A stretch of DNA of 64,000 nt from Abyssalbus ytuae (GTDB lineage Bacteria; Bacteroidota; Bacteroidia; Flavobacteriales; Flavobacteriaceae). Shown here one piece after another: positions 55,811 through 64,000 of this stretch. Every line of letters begins with the position of its first letter. The first letter of the stretch is position 1. Under the pieces are notes generated by a model. The model worked only from the letters and a program-made list of their open reading frames with translations, ran no database searches and was not told where the DNA came from. Position numbers and translations under genes: made by a program. Location: NCBI RefSeq assembly GCF_022807975.1, contig NZ_CP094358.1, positions 4,060,171 to 4,124,170 on the forward strand. Direction: 5' to 3'.

Positions 55811-56719
55811 TTAAAACCCCTCAACAGTTACCTCAATGTAATGATGTATACTAAGATTATGAGTGGTATTGGTATAAACCGCACCATAATAATATTCAGT
55901 ATTTTCCCAAATTTTATCACCATCTACCGGGTTTGGGTTTGGTACATTATTATCATGAGTGGTACCAACAACAAGTTTTGGAGCACTTCGAACATTAACA
56001 ACAGAATTGTAGAAAGTAGATATATTTTCCCAACCACTATGTTCGTAGGTATCCATAACAATTGCTTTTGAAAAATCAACATCATCAATAGTTTCGGGAC
56101 GATGGTTGAGACTTTTCTTAATCATTAAGATGTACATTTTTCCAGCATCTTTTACATTCTCAACATATAAAAAATTGCTTAAAGTGTCATTTTTTACAAA
56201 TACGACTCCTTCTTCCGGTTCTTCATATTCTTCATTTATAACAATAAGATTACCTTGATTTCTAAAAACAACAGAGAGTTTTGGATCTACCGGGAGATTG
56301 GCCGGATCAATAATTTCCACTTCAAAAGTTTCTTCCAGTTTTGTGCCGTTTTCGTCTGTTACTGTAATAATAAAGTCATATTTTCCTTCGGCTGCATCTT
56401 CAGGTACATCAAAGTGTTTGTGCACAGTAGCATTTTTAATGCCTTTAAATTCGTCCCATATAATTTCAAATGACCAGTTATGACTATAGATTTCATCTTC
56501 GCGAGGATTGATATTAATCTGTACTAGATCAATCATATTACCTGCTACAACCTCTATATTAAAATGAAAATCTCTGCCAATAATACCTTGATTATCGGAT
56601 CCTATTTCTACTTCATTAATAGTAGGAGTAGGGAGTTGAGCGTCATCATCATCATTATTGCATGATGTTATTAAAAAGGCCAAAAGAGCTATTAGATAAA
56701 GTATAAAATTCTTTTTCAT
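55811..56719 (-). CDS. DUF4625 lipoprotein (302 residues)
   Basis: Lipoprotein signal ending LITSC followed by NNDDDD, an Asp-rich +2 region that in flavobacteria marks lipoproteins for surface export. The first half has the DUF4625 beta fold (PTINEVEIGSDNQGIIGRD; ATVHKHFDVPEDAAEGKYDF; VTDENGTKLEETFEVEI). The second half (about 160-302) is extra and not recognised (VVFRNQGNLIVINEEYEEPE; TTHDNNVPNPNPVDGDKIW). Last of three DUF4625 genes downstream of a TonB receptor; 24 bp from the next. Probably a metal- or ligand-capture partner of the receptor (inference). Confidence 0.82.
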   Translation of the reverse strand: MKKNFILYLIALLAFLITSCNNDDDDAQLPTPTINEVEIGSDNQGIIGRDFHFNIEVVAGNMIDLVQININPREDEIYSHNWSFEIIWDEFKGIKNATVHKHFDVPEDAAEGKYDFIITVTDENGTKLEETFEVEIIDPANLPVDPKLSVVFRNQGNLIVINEEYEEPEEGVVFVKNDTLSNFLYVENVKDAGKMYILMIKKSLNHRPETIDDVDFSKAIVMDTYEHSGWENISTFYNSVVNVRSAPKLVVGTTHDNNVPNPNPVDGDKIWENTEYYYGAVYTNTTHNLSIHHYIEVTVEGF

Positions 56720-56743
56720 GTTTTTTTTCCTGGTTAATGTGTG

Positions 56744-57223
56744 TTATTCAACGATTTTAATGTCTATAGAAGTCCTGCTTTGCCAGCCTGTTTTGTCAGT
56801 TACGGAGTACGTACAATGGTAATCCCCTGTATCCACCTCATTTGGCACAGTAATTTCTATATTTATTTCATAAGATGTTAGCCCTTCACTCACGCTATAG
56901 TTTTCCATAAAAATCATAGGATTTACAGCCTCTTTGACAGGATCAAGTTCACATTGCGCACCTTGATCATCATGAGTGTGATGATCAAAATTATTATGAA
57001 TATCCAGACTATACGAAGCTAACTCCATATTATCAGTGATCATAGCCCTGAAATGGTAGGTTTCCCCCCTTGCCAATTGGTCACAGGCTTGGGGGAATCC
57101 CTCATTATAATTGATCGTTATTTCAGGTTTTGTTTCATCTTTGTCGGCACTATCATCACCCGAACAAGAACTTTGCATGAATAGGGCAAGTGTACTCAGT
57201 AATAAAAAAAACGATCTTTTCAT
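56744..57223 (-). CDS. DUF4625 lipoprotein (159 residues)
   Basis: Single DUF4625-type domain after a lipoprotein signal (LFMQSSC, then SGDDSADKDE). A cluster of possible metal ligands, NNFDHHTHDDQGAQCELD (about 87-104), supplies three His, several Asp and a Cys. The fold then continues with EINIEITVPNEVDTGDYHC and VTDKTGWQSRTSIDIKI. Middle gene of the DUF4625 trio, 50 bp from its upstream neighbour. Confidence 0.8.
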   Translation of the reverse strand: MKRSFFLLLSTLALFMQSSCSGDDSADKDETKPEITINYNEGFPQACDQLARGETYHFRAMITDNMELASYSLDIHNNFDHHTHDDQGAQCELDPVKEAVNPMIFMENYSVSEGLTSYEINIEITVPNEVDTGDYHCTYSVTDKTGWQSRTSIDIKIVE

Positions 57224-57273
57224 ATTATTGTCATTAGGATTATTGTATTTATGATATTTCTCACAAATAATTT

Positions 57274-58101
57274 TTAAATATTAATGGTGATAGGATAATG
57301 TTCAGAAGCTGTTCCATTTCCATTGGCATCCTTGGTTTTTATCAAAATATAATAATTGCCTGACTGCCATGCATTATCACCTTCTATCAAAGCCGGAGTC
57401 ATATTGTTGTCGTATTCGGCACCCACATTAATGGAAGCTTGAAATTCAACTTCATCAGGATCCTCAAAATCATGAGTATGCAGCATTACAATTACCGAAG
57501 TGTTAGATCCGGAGACATCAGCATCAGAAATATTATCTTCAGTTCTTACCAGGGCTACAAGCATGCCGGCTAAAGCAAGATTATCGGTTATTTTTCCGGA
57601 AATGCTAATGGTTTCTCCGGAAGCAAATTCCTGATTCTCAGAAGGGGCAGCTGTAATATTTATTACCGGTGCTTCAGTATCATCAATTTCTTCAATATCA
57701 ATATGCTCCTCCACTGTGGTCTGATTACCTTGTATATCGGTGACTGTAAAATGAAAGTGGTATTCTCCTGTGGTTGTACCTTCGGGAATATCGATATGCT
57801 TATGGAAAGTAGTGTTCAGAAGCCCGGAAAATTCCTCATAAGTGTATTCGTAAACCCAACCGGCCGATTCGTTTTCCATATGGATTTCCACATCAATAGT
57901 ACTAATGGTTCCCTCAGCAACTACTTCAGCTTCTACATGCAGATCGGAACCAACATAGCCCACATGGCTGTTTCCTATTCCCACTTCCATATCAGATATA
58001 ACAGGTGCTGCATAGTTAGGGTCATCATCATCACTACTACAAGAATACAGGGTAATTCCTAAAAATGCTACGATTCCTAAATGTTTTAAATTTGTTTTCA
58101 T
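57274..58101 (-). CDS. DUF4625 lipoprotein (275 residues, two domains)
   Basis: Lipoprotein signal (LGITLYSC) then SSDDDDPN, a likely surface-export signal. Two related beta domains: about 30-140 (VISDMEVGIGNSHVGYVGSD; FHKHIDIPEGTTTGEYHFHF) and about 145-275 (SGKITDNLALAGMLVALVRT; VIVMLHTHDFEDPDEVEFQA). His pairs (KHID, YHFHF, HTH) recur at equivalent places and could bind metal. It follows the TonB receptor by 41 bp and is the first of the trio. Confidence 0.82.
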   Translation of the reverse strand: MKTNLKHLGIVAFLGITLYSCSSDDDDPNYAAPVISDMEVGIGNSHVGYVGSDLHVEAEVVAEGTISTIDVEIHMENESAGWVYEYTYEEFSGLLNTTFHKHIDIPEGTTTGEYHFHFTVTDIQGNQTTVEEHIDIEEIDDTEAPVINITAAPSENQEFASGETISISGKITDNLALAGMLVALVRTEDNISDADVSGSNTSVIVMLHTHDFEDPDEVEFQASINVGAEYDNNMTPALIEGDNAWQSGNYYILIKTKDANGNGTASEHYPITINI

Positions 58102-58142
58102 TTTTTCTGTTTTTTTAATGTTAAATTTTATGTATGTTGTTT

Positions 58143-60518
58143 TTAAAATGGTATTGTCAGGGACAATGAAATATTTCGACCAGCTTCAGGGACATCGATT
58201 AACCTGTAAAAGCTGGTATGGTTAAAATATTTTGTGTTAAATACATTATTAAGTTTAAAGCGTAACCCGGTTTGCTTTTCAGAATTGAACAGGTTAATAC
58301 TGCTTAAAAATGCCAGGTTCAAAACTTGATAACCCTCTGTTTTTTCTTCCGGGGGAACAATTTCATCTTGCTTTTCGGTAAGGCGGTAATCTGCTATAAC
58401 TCTTATATTCTTAAAGCAAAAAAGGTCTTTTTTGAATTGGTAGTTGGCAGAAACCAATCCCGATAATGGTGGTGAAAATGGCAAGGTGAAGTTCTTTTTT
58501 GGCCCGCTCCTCTGTCTGGAATACACATATTCTGCAGAAGCGTCTATTCTCAAATTTTCAGTTAGGGCATAGCCAAACTTCAATTCTCCTCCTACTCTTA
58601 AGACTTTGCTCTGTGTGTATTCGTAAATTTGCAAGGTTTCATAATAGTCTGGAGTAGGGTTGAGATAAATAAAGTTTTCAAAAAGATTTACAAAAGGATT
58701 TATTCCGAAGCTAAAATTCTTTGTTGAATAATCTAAATCAATATCTATTTGATAGGATTCTTCTGGTTTTAAGTTTAAATTTCCTTTTTCATACCTATAC
58801 ATATGATAATTTACCCCATCGGAAGCTAGTTCATTGGCCAGAGGAATTCTAAAGCTTTTACCTATATTTAATTTATAAGTGATTTTATCTCTTATATAGC
58901 TTATTCCTACTGAACCACTTATGTTATTGAAATTGAGATTTTTATTTTGAGCCCTCTGTAAATAGATATAAGAAGTAGATCCATCACTATTGTTTACAGT
59001 GGAAGGATACCAGTCGTAATAAGCCTTGGTATCAATAACCCCAAAATCATAGCGTAAACCTCCCTGCAAGTGAATTTTCTCTTTTATTTTAAAGTGATCA
59101 TAAACAAAAACTCCTGCCGTAAAACGAGTGTATTCGGGAATTAGAAAGCCCCAGCCGCCAATTTGGTTATCCTGAAATTCTGCATTCAATCCAAATACCA
59201 CTTCCTGATTATCATTAATTTTACGTGTATTCTTAGTATTAAGAGACCATGTGTTTTTAATAAACTCTCTTTCTTTAGTATCAGGTGGATTGGGCATATA
59301 GCCATGTGGAGCTGGTTCTGAATGCTCTTCACGATGATTGTGCTGATAACCGAAATCCAAATGCAGTGTGTGCTTATCCTGATAAACAGAAGTATTGTTA
59401 ATAATCTTGAAATGATTTACTTCGTGGAAAGGCAAATCAATATCCCTGTCAGACCTATCATAGTCAATATTTGAGGATCTCACTTCAAGTCCATGTGCAT
59501 TAGCAAAAAATCCATTCCTGGCATAAACATTACTAATAAAAGTTTCTGATTTTACCTTACCGGAAAGAAATCCCAGGCTAAACGCTGAATTAGCTTCGGT
59601 ACCGGCAGTATTTCTTAAATGATTTTCATGGAGTTCGAAAATGTAATTTTCATAGTTTATTTTATCCGTAGGAACTTTATAATCACCATAATCCCTGAAT
59701 GTTAATCGCCCCCTGTAAAACCACTTGTCTTTTCTGCCCGTAACCCCGGCCGATACTCCCAACAAATTGTTATTTGTTTCTCCAAGCAGATTTACTTCAC
59801 CCTGGAAAGAATGAGGTTGAGGGATTTCCGGAGATTGAATATCGACCACTCCGGCAACAGCATCAGAACCAAACAACAGGGATGCCGGTCCTTTTATAAT
59901 TTGGATGTTTTCAATATCGTATTGATCTATTTCCAACCCATGGTCAGCTCCCCATTGCTGGGCTTCATGTTTTACTCCATTCTGCACAACACTTACCCTG
60001 TTAAATCCTAATCCTCTTATAAGAGGTTTGGACTGTCCAGATCCGATGTTGATAGTACTTACCCCCGGAATTTTTTGTAAAGTTTGCATCAAACTGTTTT
60101 CTCTGTTTTGGTTAAGAAAACCTTTTGAAACTTCATAAGTGATCACGGGTAGTTCTTTGGCTTTTTGATTCTTTGTTTTTCCAAGTACCTGTACTTCTTC
60201 TAAGTTGGTAACAGATTCTTTAAGTTTTATGACAATATTATCTATATTCCGGTCTACTTCAATAGTCATGTATTCTGTTATATAACCTATATGACTTATT
60301 TTTAAGTGATATCTTCCTTTAGATATATTACTTATAAAGAATTCACCATTAAAAGAAGATATGGCAAAAAGGTTTTCACCTTTAATATTTACTTCCGTTA
60401 CTGGCTCCATGGTATTAGAGTTTATTACCACACCTTTTATTGTAAAAGATTGTTGTGCAAGTAAAGAGGAGGAGCATAAGCTGATAGACAGAAAAGCTCC
60501 CAGCATTTTATATATCAT
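58143..60518 (-). CDS. TonB-dependent receptor, ZnuD-like
   Basis: 791-residue outer-membrane receptor. Signal peptide (to LLAQ), CarboxypepD_reg-like domain (SFTIKGVVINSNTMEPVTEV; about 22-110), plug (LQKIPGVSTINIGSGQSKPL; RGLGFNRVSVVQNGVKHEAQ) and a barrel ending SLTIPF. The plug carries QQWGADHGLEID and the loops are His-rich (YQHNHREEHSEPAPHGYM), a pattern of metal-type receptors such as ZnuD rather than SusC sugar receptors. Three DUF4625 lipoprotein genes follow. No Ton box was located with certainty. The metal is inferred. Confidence 0.88.
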   Translation of the reverse strand: MIYKMLGAFLSISLCSSSLLAQQSFTIKGVVINSNTMEPVTEVNIKGENLFAISSFNGEFFISNISKGRYHLKISHIGYITEYMTIEVDRNIDNIVIKLKESVTNLEEVQVLGKTKNQKAKELPVITYEVSKGFLNQNRENSLMQTLQKIPGVSTINIGSGQSKPLIRGLGFNRVSVVQNGVKHEAQQWGADHGLEIDQYDIENIQIIKGPASLLFGSDAVAGVVDIQSPEIPQPHSFQGEVNLLGETNNNLLGVSAGVTGRKDKWFYRGRLTFRDYGDYKVPTDKINYENYIFELHENHLRNTAGTEANSAFSLGFLSGKVKSETFISNVYARNGFFANAHGLEVRSSNIDYDRSDRDIDLPFHEVNHFKIINNTSVYQDKHTLHLDFGYQHNHREEHSEPAPHGYMPNPPDTKEREFIKNTWSLNTKNTRKINDNQEVVFGLNAEFQDNQIGGWGFLIPEYTRFTAGVFVYDHFKIKEKIHLQGGLRYDFGVIDTKAYYDWYPSTVNNSDGSTSYIYLQRAQNKNLNFNNISGSVGISYIRDKITYKLNIGKSFRIPLANELASDGVNYHMYRYEKGNLNLKPEESYQIDIDLDYSTKNFSFGINPFVNLFENFIYLNPTPDYYETLQIYEYTQSKVLRVGGELKFGYALTENLRIDASAEYVYSRQRSGPKKNFTLPFSPPLSGLVSANYQFKKDLFCFKNIRVIADYRLTEKQDEIVPPEEKTEGYQVLNLAFLSSINLFNSEKQTGLRFKLNNVFNTKYFNHTSFYRLIDVPEAGRNISLSLTIPF

Positions 60519-60726
60519 TTCAACTATACTATTATTTTGACTTTAAAGGTCTTGTGAGTAAAATATTTAATTATACCGCACATACGTTTGGCAGTAGGAA
60601 AGATGTAAATAGTGTATTTTCCTGAATATATTTATTAACTCCGATAGTGGAGAGTGTAACTCGATATCCGGATAAGTACTACATACTTTCCTGCCAATAA
60701 GAATGTTAATAGAGATGAAGAGAAAA

Positions 60727-61020
60727 TCAGATTGAGGGAGGAGGTCTTGAAAAGAGGGAGTCAGAAGAAATTTCTCCTGTATAAATAAAAGAATAAAATA
60801 ATTTGATTTCAAAAATTAAAAACTCTGCAGGCTCAACAAAAGAGATTGAAAAATCATTATTTAGTGCAGGTATATGACTATTTATAAAAGTGAAATCACA
60901 TAGTTCACAAGAAACATCATCATCATCGGTATGAGTAAACACATGCCAACCGGCCACTTTTACAGAAAGAAAAATGATTAAGAGAAAGTATGGGGTTATA
61001 TTTCTTAACTTGTTAATCAT
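60727..61020 (-). CDS. Small membrane protein with HxxxH and CxxC motifs
   Basis: 97 residues. One N-terminal hydrophobic segment (YFLLIIFLSVKVAGWHV), then HVFTHTDDDDVSCELCDF with two His, four Asp and a CxxC pair, and a second hydrophobic, aromatic stretch (FLIFEIKLFYSFIYTGEI). No family recognised with certainty; the layout recalls small periplasmic metal-motif proteins found beside metal TonB receptors. It precedes the ZnuD-like receptor by about 200 bp on the same strand. Confidence 0.6.
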   Translation of the reverse strand: MINKLRNITPYFLLIIFLSVKVAGWHVFTHTDDDDVSCELCDFTFINSHIPALNNDFSISFVEPAEFLIFEIKLFYSFIYTGEISSDSLFSRPPPSI

Positions 61021-61132
61021 TTAATTATTAATAGATGCTGATTTTTTGAGGTTTTATCCATAGAAGTAAACTACTGAAGGTTTCTGATTTATTTGGGACA
61101 TATATATTGGCTTTTTATAAGTAACCAAACCA

Positions 61133-61156
61133 GGGACGGGAAAAAATTCCCGCCCC
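61133..61156. repeat. GC-rich hairpin next to repeat R2
   Basis: GGGACGGGAA and TTCCCGCCCC pair with one mismatch around AAAA. No strong T-run on either side, so termination is uncertain. It occupies the same position relative to block R2 as the terminator does relative to R1. Confidence 0.55.
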
Positions 61157-61161
61157 GGGCA

Positions 61162-61196
61162 GGCTAATTTATAATCAACTTAATGATTATGAAAAA
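61162..61196 (+). repeat. 35-bp block R2
   Basis: Second copy of R1 (55675-55709), with two differences. Here the frame from ATGATTATGAAAAAG runs 22 codons (MIMKKIENVSVSFLKNIILL, then SD). It lies about 35 bp past the stop of the 193-residue lipoprotein gene on the opposite strand. Confidence 0.85.
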
Positions 61197-61231
61197 GATA
61201 GAGAACGTTTCAGTTTCGTTTCTTAAAAACA

Positions 61232-61813
61232 TTATTCTATTGTCAGATTAAATGTCTGGTCAATATCCGTTTCGCCACCGGCATTAGTAATATCTCCATC
61301 GGCTACTCCTGTAGCATCTTTATTAGGTTCATGTTTAAGAGTTACTCTAAAGCTACCTGTACTGGCATTTCCTGCGGTCAGGATGAAACTTAATCCCACA
61401 GGATTTGTTCCGGTGTTTGGAGGATAATCGGCTTCTGTATCGTCATAGGCTACAGTTGCATCAAGATTGTCACGAATTTCATAGAAAAACTGATGCTCTT
61501 CAGCTTCTTCCTCCACTTCTTCGGTAATATCCTCGGCAGGAGTTTCCGTTTCGTTTAACAGCACAATTGTACCATTATAAGTTGTGTTTGCAGCCAGATT
61601 GCCGGAAACTGTAATTACCGGATCATTCGGTCCGTCTCCGTCAAGGTCTTTACTTTCAAGAATAACAGGGGTACCTCCTTGCGGGGTTAAAGTTACTGTT
61701 AAAGTCGTAATTACTTCTTCTTCATTTACGGGTTCGGGATTATCGTCATCACTACTACATGAAACTAATACAGCTCCAAGAGCAAAAAAGGTTAACCATT
61801 TGTGTGTGTTCAT
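61232..61813 (-). CDS. Acidic lipoprotein downstream of a TonB receptor
   Basis: 193 residues. Lipoprotein signal (LGAVLVSC) followed by SSDDDNPEP, an Asp-rich surface-export signal. Mature part is a beta-rich, acidic domain (TTLTVTLTPQGGTPVILESK; GNLAANTTYNGTIVLLNETE; an EEVEEEAEEHQFFYEI patch; TGSFRVTLKHEPNKDATG). Homologues in Bacteroidota are, as I recall, often labelled 'type 1 periplasmic binding fold superfamily', which the sequence does not obviously support. Sixteen bases after the receptor gene, so an operon partner. Confidence 0.8.
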   Translation of the reverse strand: MNTHKWLTFFALGAVLVSCSSDDDNPEPVNEEEVITTLTVTLTPQGGTPVILESKDLDGDGPNDPVITVSGNLAANTTYNGTIVLLNETETPAEDITEEVEEEAEEHQFFYEIRDNLDATVAYDDTEADYPPNTGTNPVGLSFILTAGNASTGSFRVTLKHEPNKDATGVADGDITNAGGETDIDQTFNLTIE

Positions 61814-61829
61814 ACTAAAAAATTTGATG

Positions 61830-64000
61830 TTAATAATTAAGTTTAAGTTTAATCATAAAGTTTCTGCCAAGGTCATCGGCAAAATATCTTAATCGATTCA
61901 GGTAATCCCTGTACCGTGTATTCAATATATTATTTACTCCTATTCCTATTTTCATGTTGCTTCTTCCTGTTAGCTTAAAAGTCATGTCTGCATCAGCATT
62001 CAGCAAGTGATAGTCTCCGGGCGGGGTATTGATGTCAAGTGTTACTTCTTCATTTGCCTCTGGGGAAAACACTTGTATATTATCGGGATATTCGTTTTGC
62101 CTGAATGTATATATACTTTCCAGGGAAGCTGTAAATGACTTCCATTTTTCCTTGTAAAAAGTCACTTTATTTTTAAAAACAGGAGGAGGCATATTTATCA
62201 ATGGGTTTTTATCTGATCCGTGGCCTTTAATCATTGAAAAACCATGTTCTGTATTAAACCAGTCATTCCATTGAAGGCCGGTTTTGGCATCAACCCCTAT
62301 AAGCGTAGCGTTAGTTTGATGATATTCATATACTGGAAAGGAACCCCTTATGGTATAGTCTACTCCAACAGGTTCCAGAAAAATATAATTATTGATAAAA
62401 TTCACATAAGGCGATACCTCCCATGTCCACCGATCATTTTCTTTTGAAACAGAGAGTGATACTTTATGGGAAGTTTCCTGTTGTATTCTTAAATCTCCCA
62501 GTTCAATACGTGCTGCCGAATGGTGTAGTCCGTCACTAAAGAGCTCGGACGGATTGGGAGCTCTCTGTGAAAGGGAATAATTAACCCGGAGCGTTTTTGT
62601 GTTTGCAAAAGCATAATTAAGGCCGGCAGTAGCCGAAAAACTATGATAATCAAATACCGGGTTAGTTAAATATTGACTGCCATAATCTTCTATAATAATA
62701 TCTGAAAAATCCTCATCATACCCACGTTCTTCCCACGTTGACACCCGATAGAATCTTTTAGCGTCTATATGGGTATAGTCATACCTTAACCCTGCATCTA
62801 AAGTGAGATTTTTAAATCCTCTGTATTCACTACTGATATAGAATCCCAGATCATATTTATCATAGTCGGGTATAAGGCGTCTTACTCCGGTATCCGGATT
62901 GGCAAAATTATCCTGATATCTGGCCAGGAGTCCGGTATTAATCTTTATGTCTTTATTTTTATCAAAAGTAAAGTCGGTAGTAAAAGAATGGGTGGTTAAT
63001 TCGAGATCAATTGCCGGTTTATCCCTGTCATCACCCACACGTCTGTCGTATTCATTGCGGTGGTTATACTGGAAATCATATTGCAGTTGCCATTTTCCAA
63101 GTCCATCAAACCGCTTAAAATATTCAATTTTGCCCAAATGGTGTGTTACTTCCTGATCAGGATGGTTAATATCATAGGTAAAATCCCTTATTATAAGGGG
63201 TTCTTTACTATTGATGCTACTTATAAGGTCGTCTACATTACCAATATGTGAGGCAGCCAGCACTGCAATGTTTGCATTGTAATAAGAGTAGTATGCATTC
63301 CAGCCTGTATAAAATGATTTTTTTCCTACATTAAAAGAAAGTCCCTTTTCCTCCATACCGGTATTAGAAAGTATATAGTCAGGTGTTTCCGAATCTCCGA
63401 AGCGTTTATAAGAAAGTTGTCCTTTAGCAAACCATCCGCTTTTAAAAGAGCGGGTGAGGGTAGAGGTCACTGCTCCGCCGCGACCGTTTGTAGCCCCTGA
63501 CAATATTGTTTTGCCATATAAAGTATCCTTAACCGGAATTTTTTCAGGTTCCAAAATGATAACACCTCCAACAGCATCACCTCCGTACCTAAGTGCTCCT
63601 GCTCCTTTAACCACAGTAACATTTCCTACCGAATTAATATCTATATTAGGCGCATGTTCATCGCCCCATTCCATATCCTGCATACGTACTCCGTTATTAA
63701 GGAGAAGTACCCGGCTACCTTTTAATCCCTGAATGACAGGTTTTACAATATGTGCTCCTGTATTTAAGGAGGAAACACCATTAATTTCCCTGAGAGCATC
63801 ACCCAAAGTACCCTGACTGTATGCTTCCAATCGTTCACTACTCATTGTTTCTTCGGCCACCGAATTGGTTTTTTCATCAATTGCTTTTGTGCTTATATAT
63901 ACTTCGCCAAGTTCTTCCAGATGATGTTCCAGATTGATGGTTAAAGTGGTATTACCATTAACAATAACCTGTACAATGCGTGTCACACATTCCGGATGAG
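61830..64000 (-). CDS. TonB-dependent receptor, metal type (5' end outside window)
   Basis: The frame continues past base 64000 (HPEC before VTRIVQVIVNGNTTL), so the signal peptide and most of the CarboxypepD_reg domain are outside; a GTG at 63986 is not the real start. About 720 residues are visible. Plug domain with LREINGVSSLNTGAHIVKPV, LKGSRVLLLNNGVRMQDMEW, WGDEHAPNID and GGDAVGGVIILEPEKIP; the barrel ends FMIKLKLNY with a terminal Tyr. The W-G-D-E-H motif matches the W-G-A-D-H of the second receptor. Cotranscribed with the acidic lipoprotein gene. Confidence 0.88.
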   Translation of the reverse strand, partial: HPECVTRIVQVIVNGNTTLTINLEHHLEELGEVYISTKAIDEKTNSVAEETMSSERLEAYSQGTLGDALREINGVSSLNTGAHIVKPVIQGLKGSRVLLLNNGVRMQDMEWGDEHAPNIDINSVGNVTVVKGAGALRYGGDAVGGVIILEPEKIPVKDTLYGKTILSGATNGRGGAVTSTLTRSFKSGWFAKGQLSYKRFGDSETPDYILSNTGMEEKGLSFNVGKKSFYTGWNAYYSYYNANIAVLAASHIGNVDDLISSINSKEPLIIRDFTYDINHPDQEVTHHLGKIEYFKRFDGLGKWQLQYDFQYNHRNEYDRRVGDDRDKPAIDLELTTHSFTTDFTFDKNKDIKINTGLLARYQDNFANPDTGVRRLIPDYDKYDLGFYISSEYRGFKNLTLDAGLRYDYTHIDAKRFYRVSTWEERGYDEDFSDIIIEDYGSQYLTNPVFDYHSFSATAGLNYAFANTKTLRVNYSLSQRAPNPSELFSDGLHHSAARIELGDLRIQQETSHKVSLSVSKENDRWTWEVSPYVNFINNYIFLEPVGVDYTIRGSFPVYEYHQTNATLIGVDAKTGLQWNDWFNTEHGFSMIKGHGSDKNPLINMPPPVFKNKVTFYKEKWKSFTASLESIYTFRQNEYPDNIQVFSPEANEEVTLDINTPPGDYHLLNADADMTFKLTGRSNMKIGIGVNNILNTRYRDYLNRLRYFADDLGRNFMIKLKLNY

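Noticed and set aside
60567..60812. 81-codon minus-strand frame between the small CxxC protein and the receptor
   Set aside because: It overlaps the end of the CxxC protein gene in another frame and shows no domain.
63951..63986. GTG 63986 as start of the second TonB receptor
   Set aside because: The frame is open to the window edge and the N-terminal regulatory domain would be cut, so the real start is outside.

Overview
The window is chromosomal DNA of a Bacteroidota bacterium, almost certainly a member of the Flavobacteriaceae. Supporting signs are the low G+C content, TAnnTTTG-type -7 promoter boxes, a T9SS C-terminal sorting domain on a secreted glycosidase, many lipoproteins with Asp-rich sequences after the Cys, carboxypeptidase-regulatory-like TonB receptors, a fused alpha/beta 2-oxoacid dehydrogenase E1 and a MutS2 without an Smr domain. 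I do not name a genus.

Layout. 1-8.6 kb holds core genes: partial E1 dehydrogenase, an M1-peptidase-like protein lacking its zinc motif, a DinB-family protein, a LOG-family protein and uvrA. 8.6-10.9 kb is an unstable accessory island. It contains a six-copy 42-bp tandem array, a three-copy 21-bp array, a stop-interrupted IS256-type transposase N-terminus, an 80-bp segmental duplication, a frameshifted A-rich gene and a fragment that looks like the 5' domain of a group II intron. 10.9-28.5 kb is housekeeping: ggt, an ACP phosphodiesterase-like gene, glmM, a lipid A acyltransferase, a rhomboid protease, tRNA-Gly, a TlpA-type thioredoxin, a FAD/Fe-S oxidoreductase, an LpxH-like phosphoesterase, aroC, a dicarboxylate symporter and a MuiA-family protein with an inserted TonB-receptor-like segment. 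28.5-29.6 kb is gene-poor and carries a cluster of imperfect palindromes. 29.6-34.2 kb has hemG and a small accessory cluster: AraC regulator, two SDRs, an SRPBCC protein and a Crp/Fnr regulator. 34.4-43.9 kb has mutS2, ung, ppk1, nucleoside phosphorylase, a SUI1 factor and a 2OG-Fe(II) dioxygenase. 44.1-51.1 kb has envelope lipoproteins, a Fur-family regulator next to a P1B-type metal ATPase, and a large catalase. 51.1-55.6 kb has a multidomain GH8 enzyme, an S41 peptidase and an Lrp regulator.

55.8-64 kb, almost entirely on the minus strand, is the most system-like part. It carries two TonB-dependent receptors whose plug domains share a W-G-x-(D/E)-H motif, three His-rich DUF4625 lipoproteins, another Asp-led lipoprotein, and a small membrane protein with HxxxH and CxxC motifs. 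A 35-bp repeated block lies in the non-coding stretch after each of its two gene groups. I infer an outer-membrane metal (zinc- or copper-like) acquisition locus with surface-exposed lipoprotein partners. The substrate is not proven by sequence.

Several start codons were moved from the longest open frame to a better-supported internal start (glmM, aroC, mutS2, fur, lipocalin, GH8, AraC, LpxH-like); the reasons are given in each entry.
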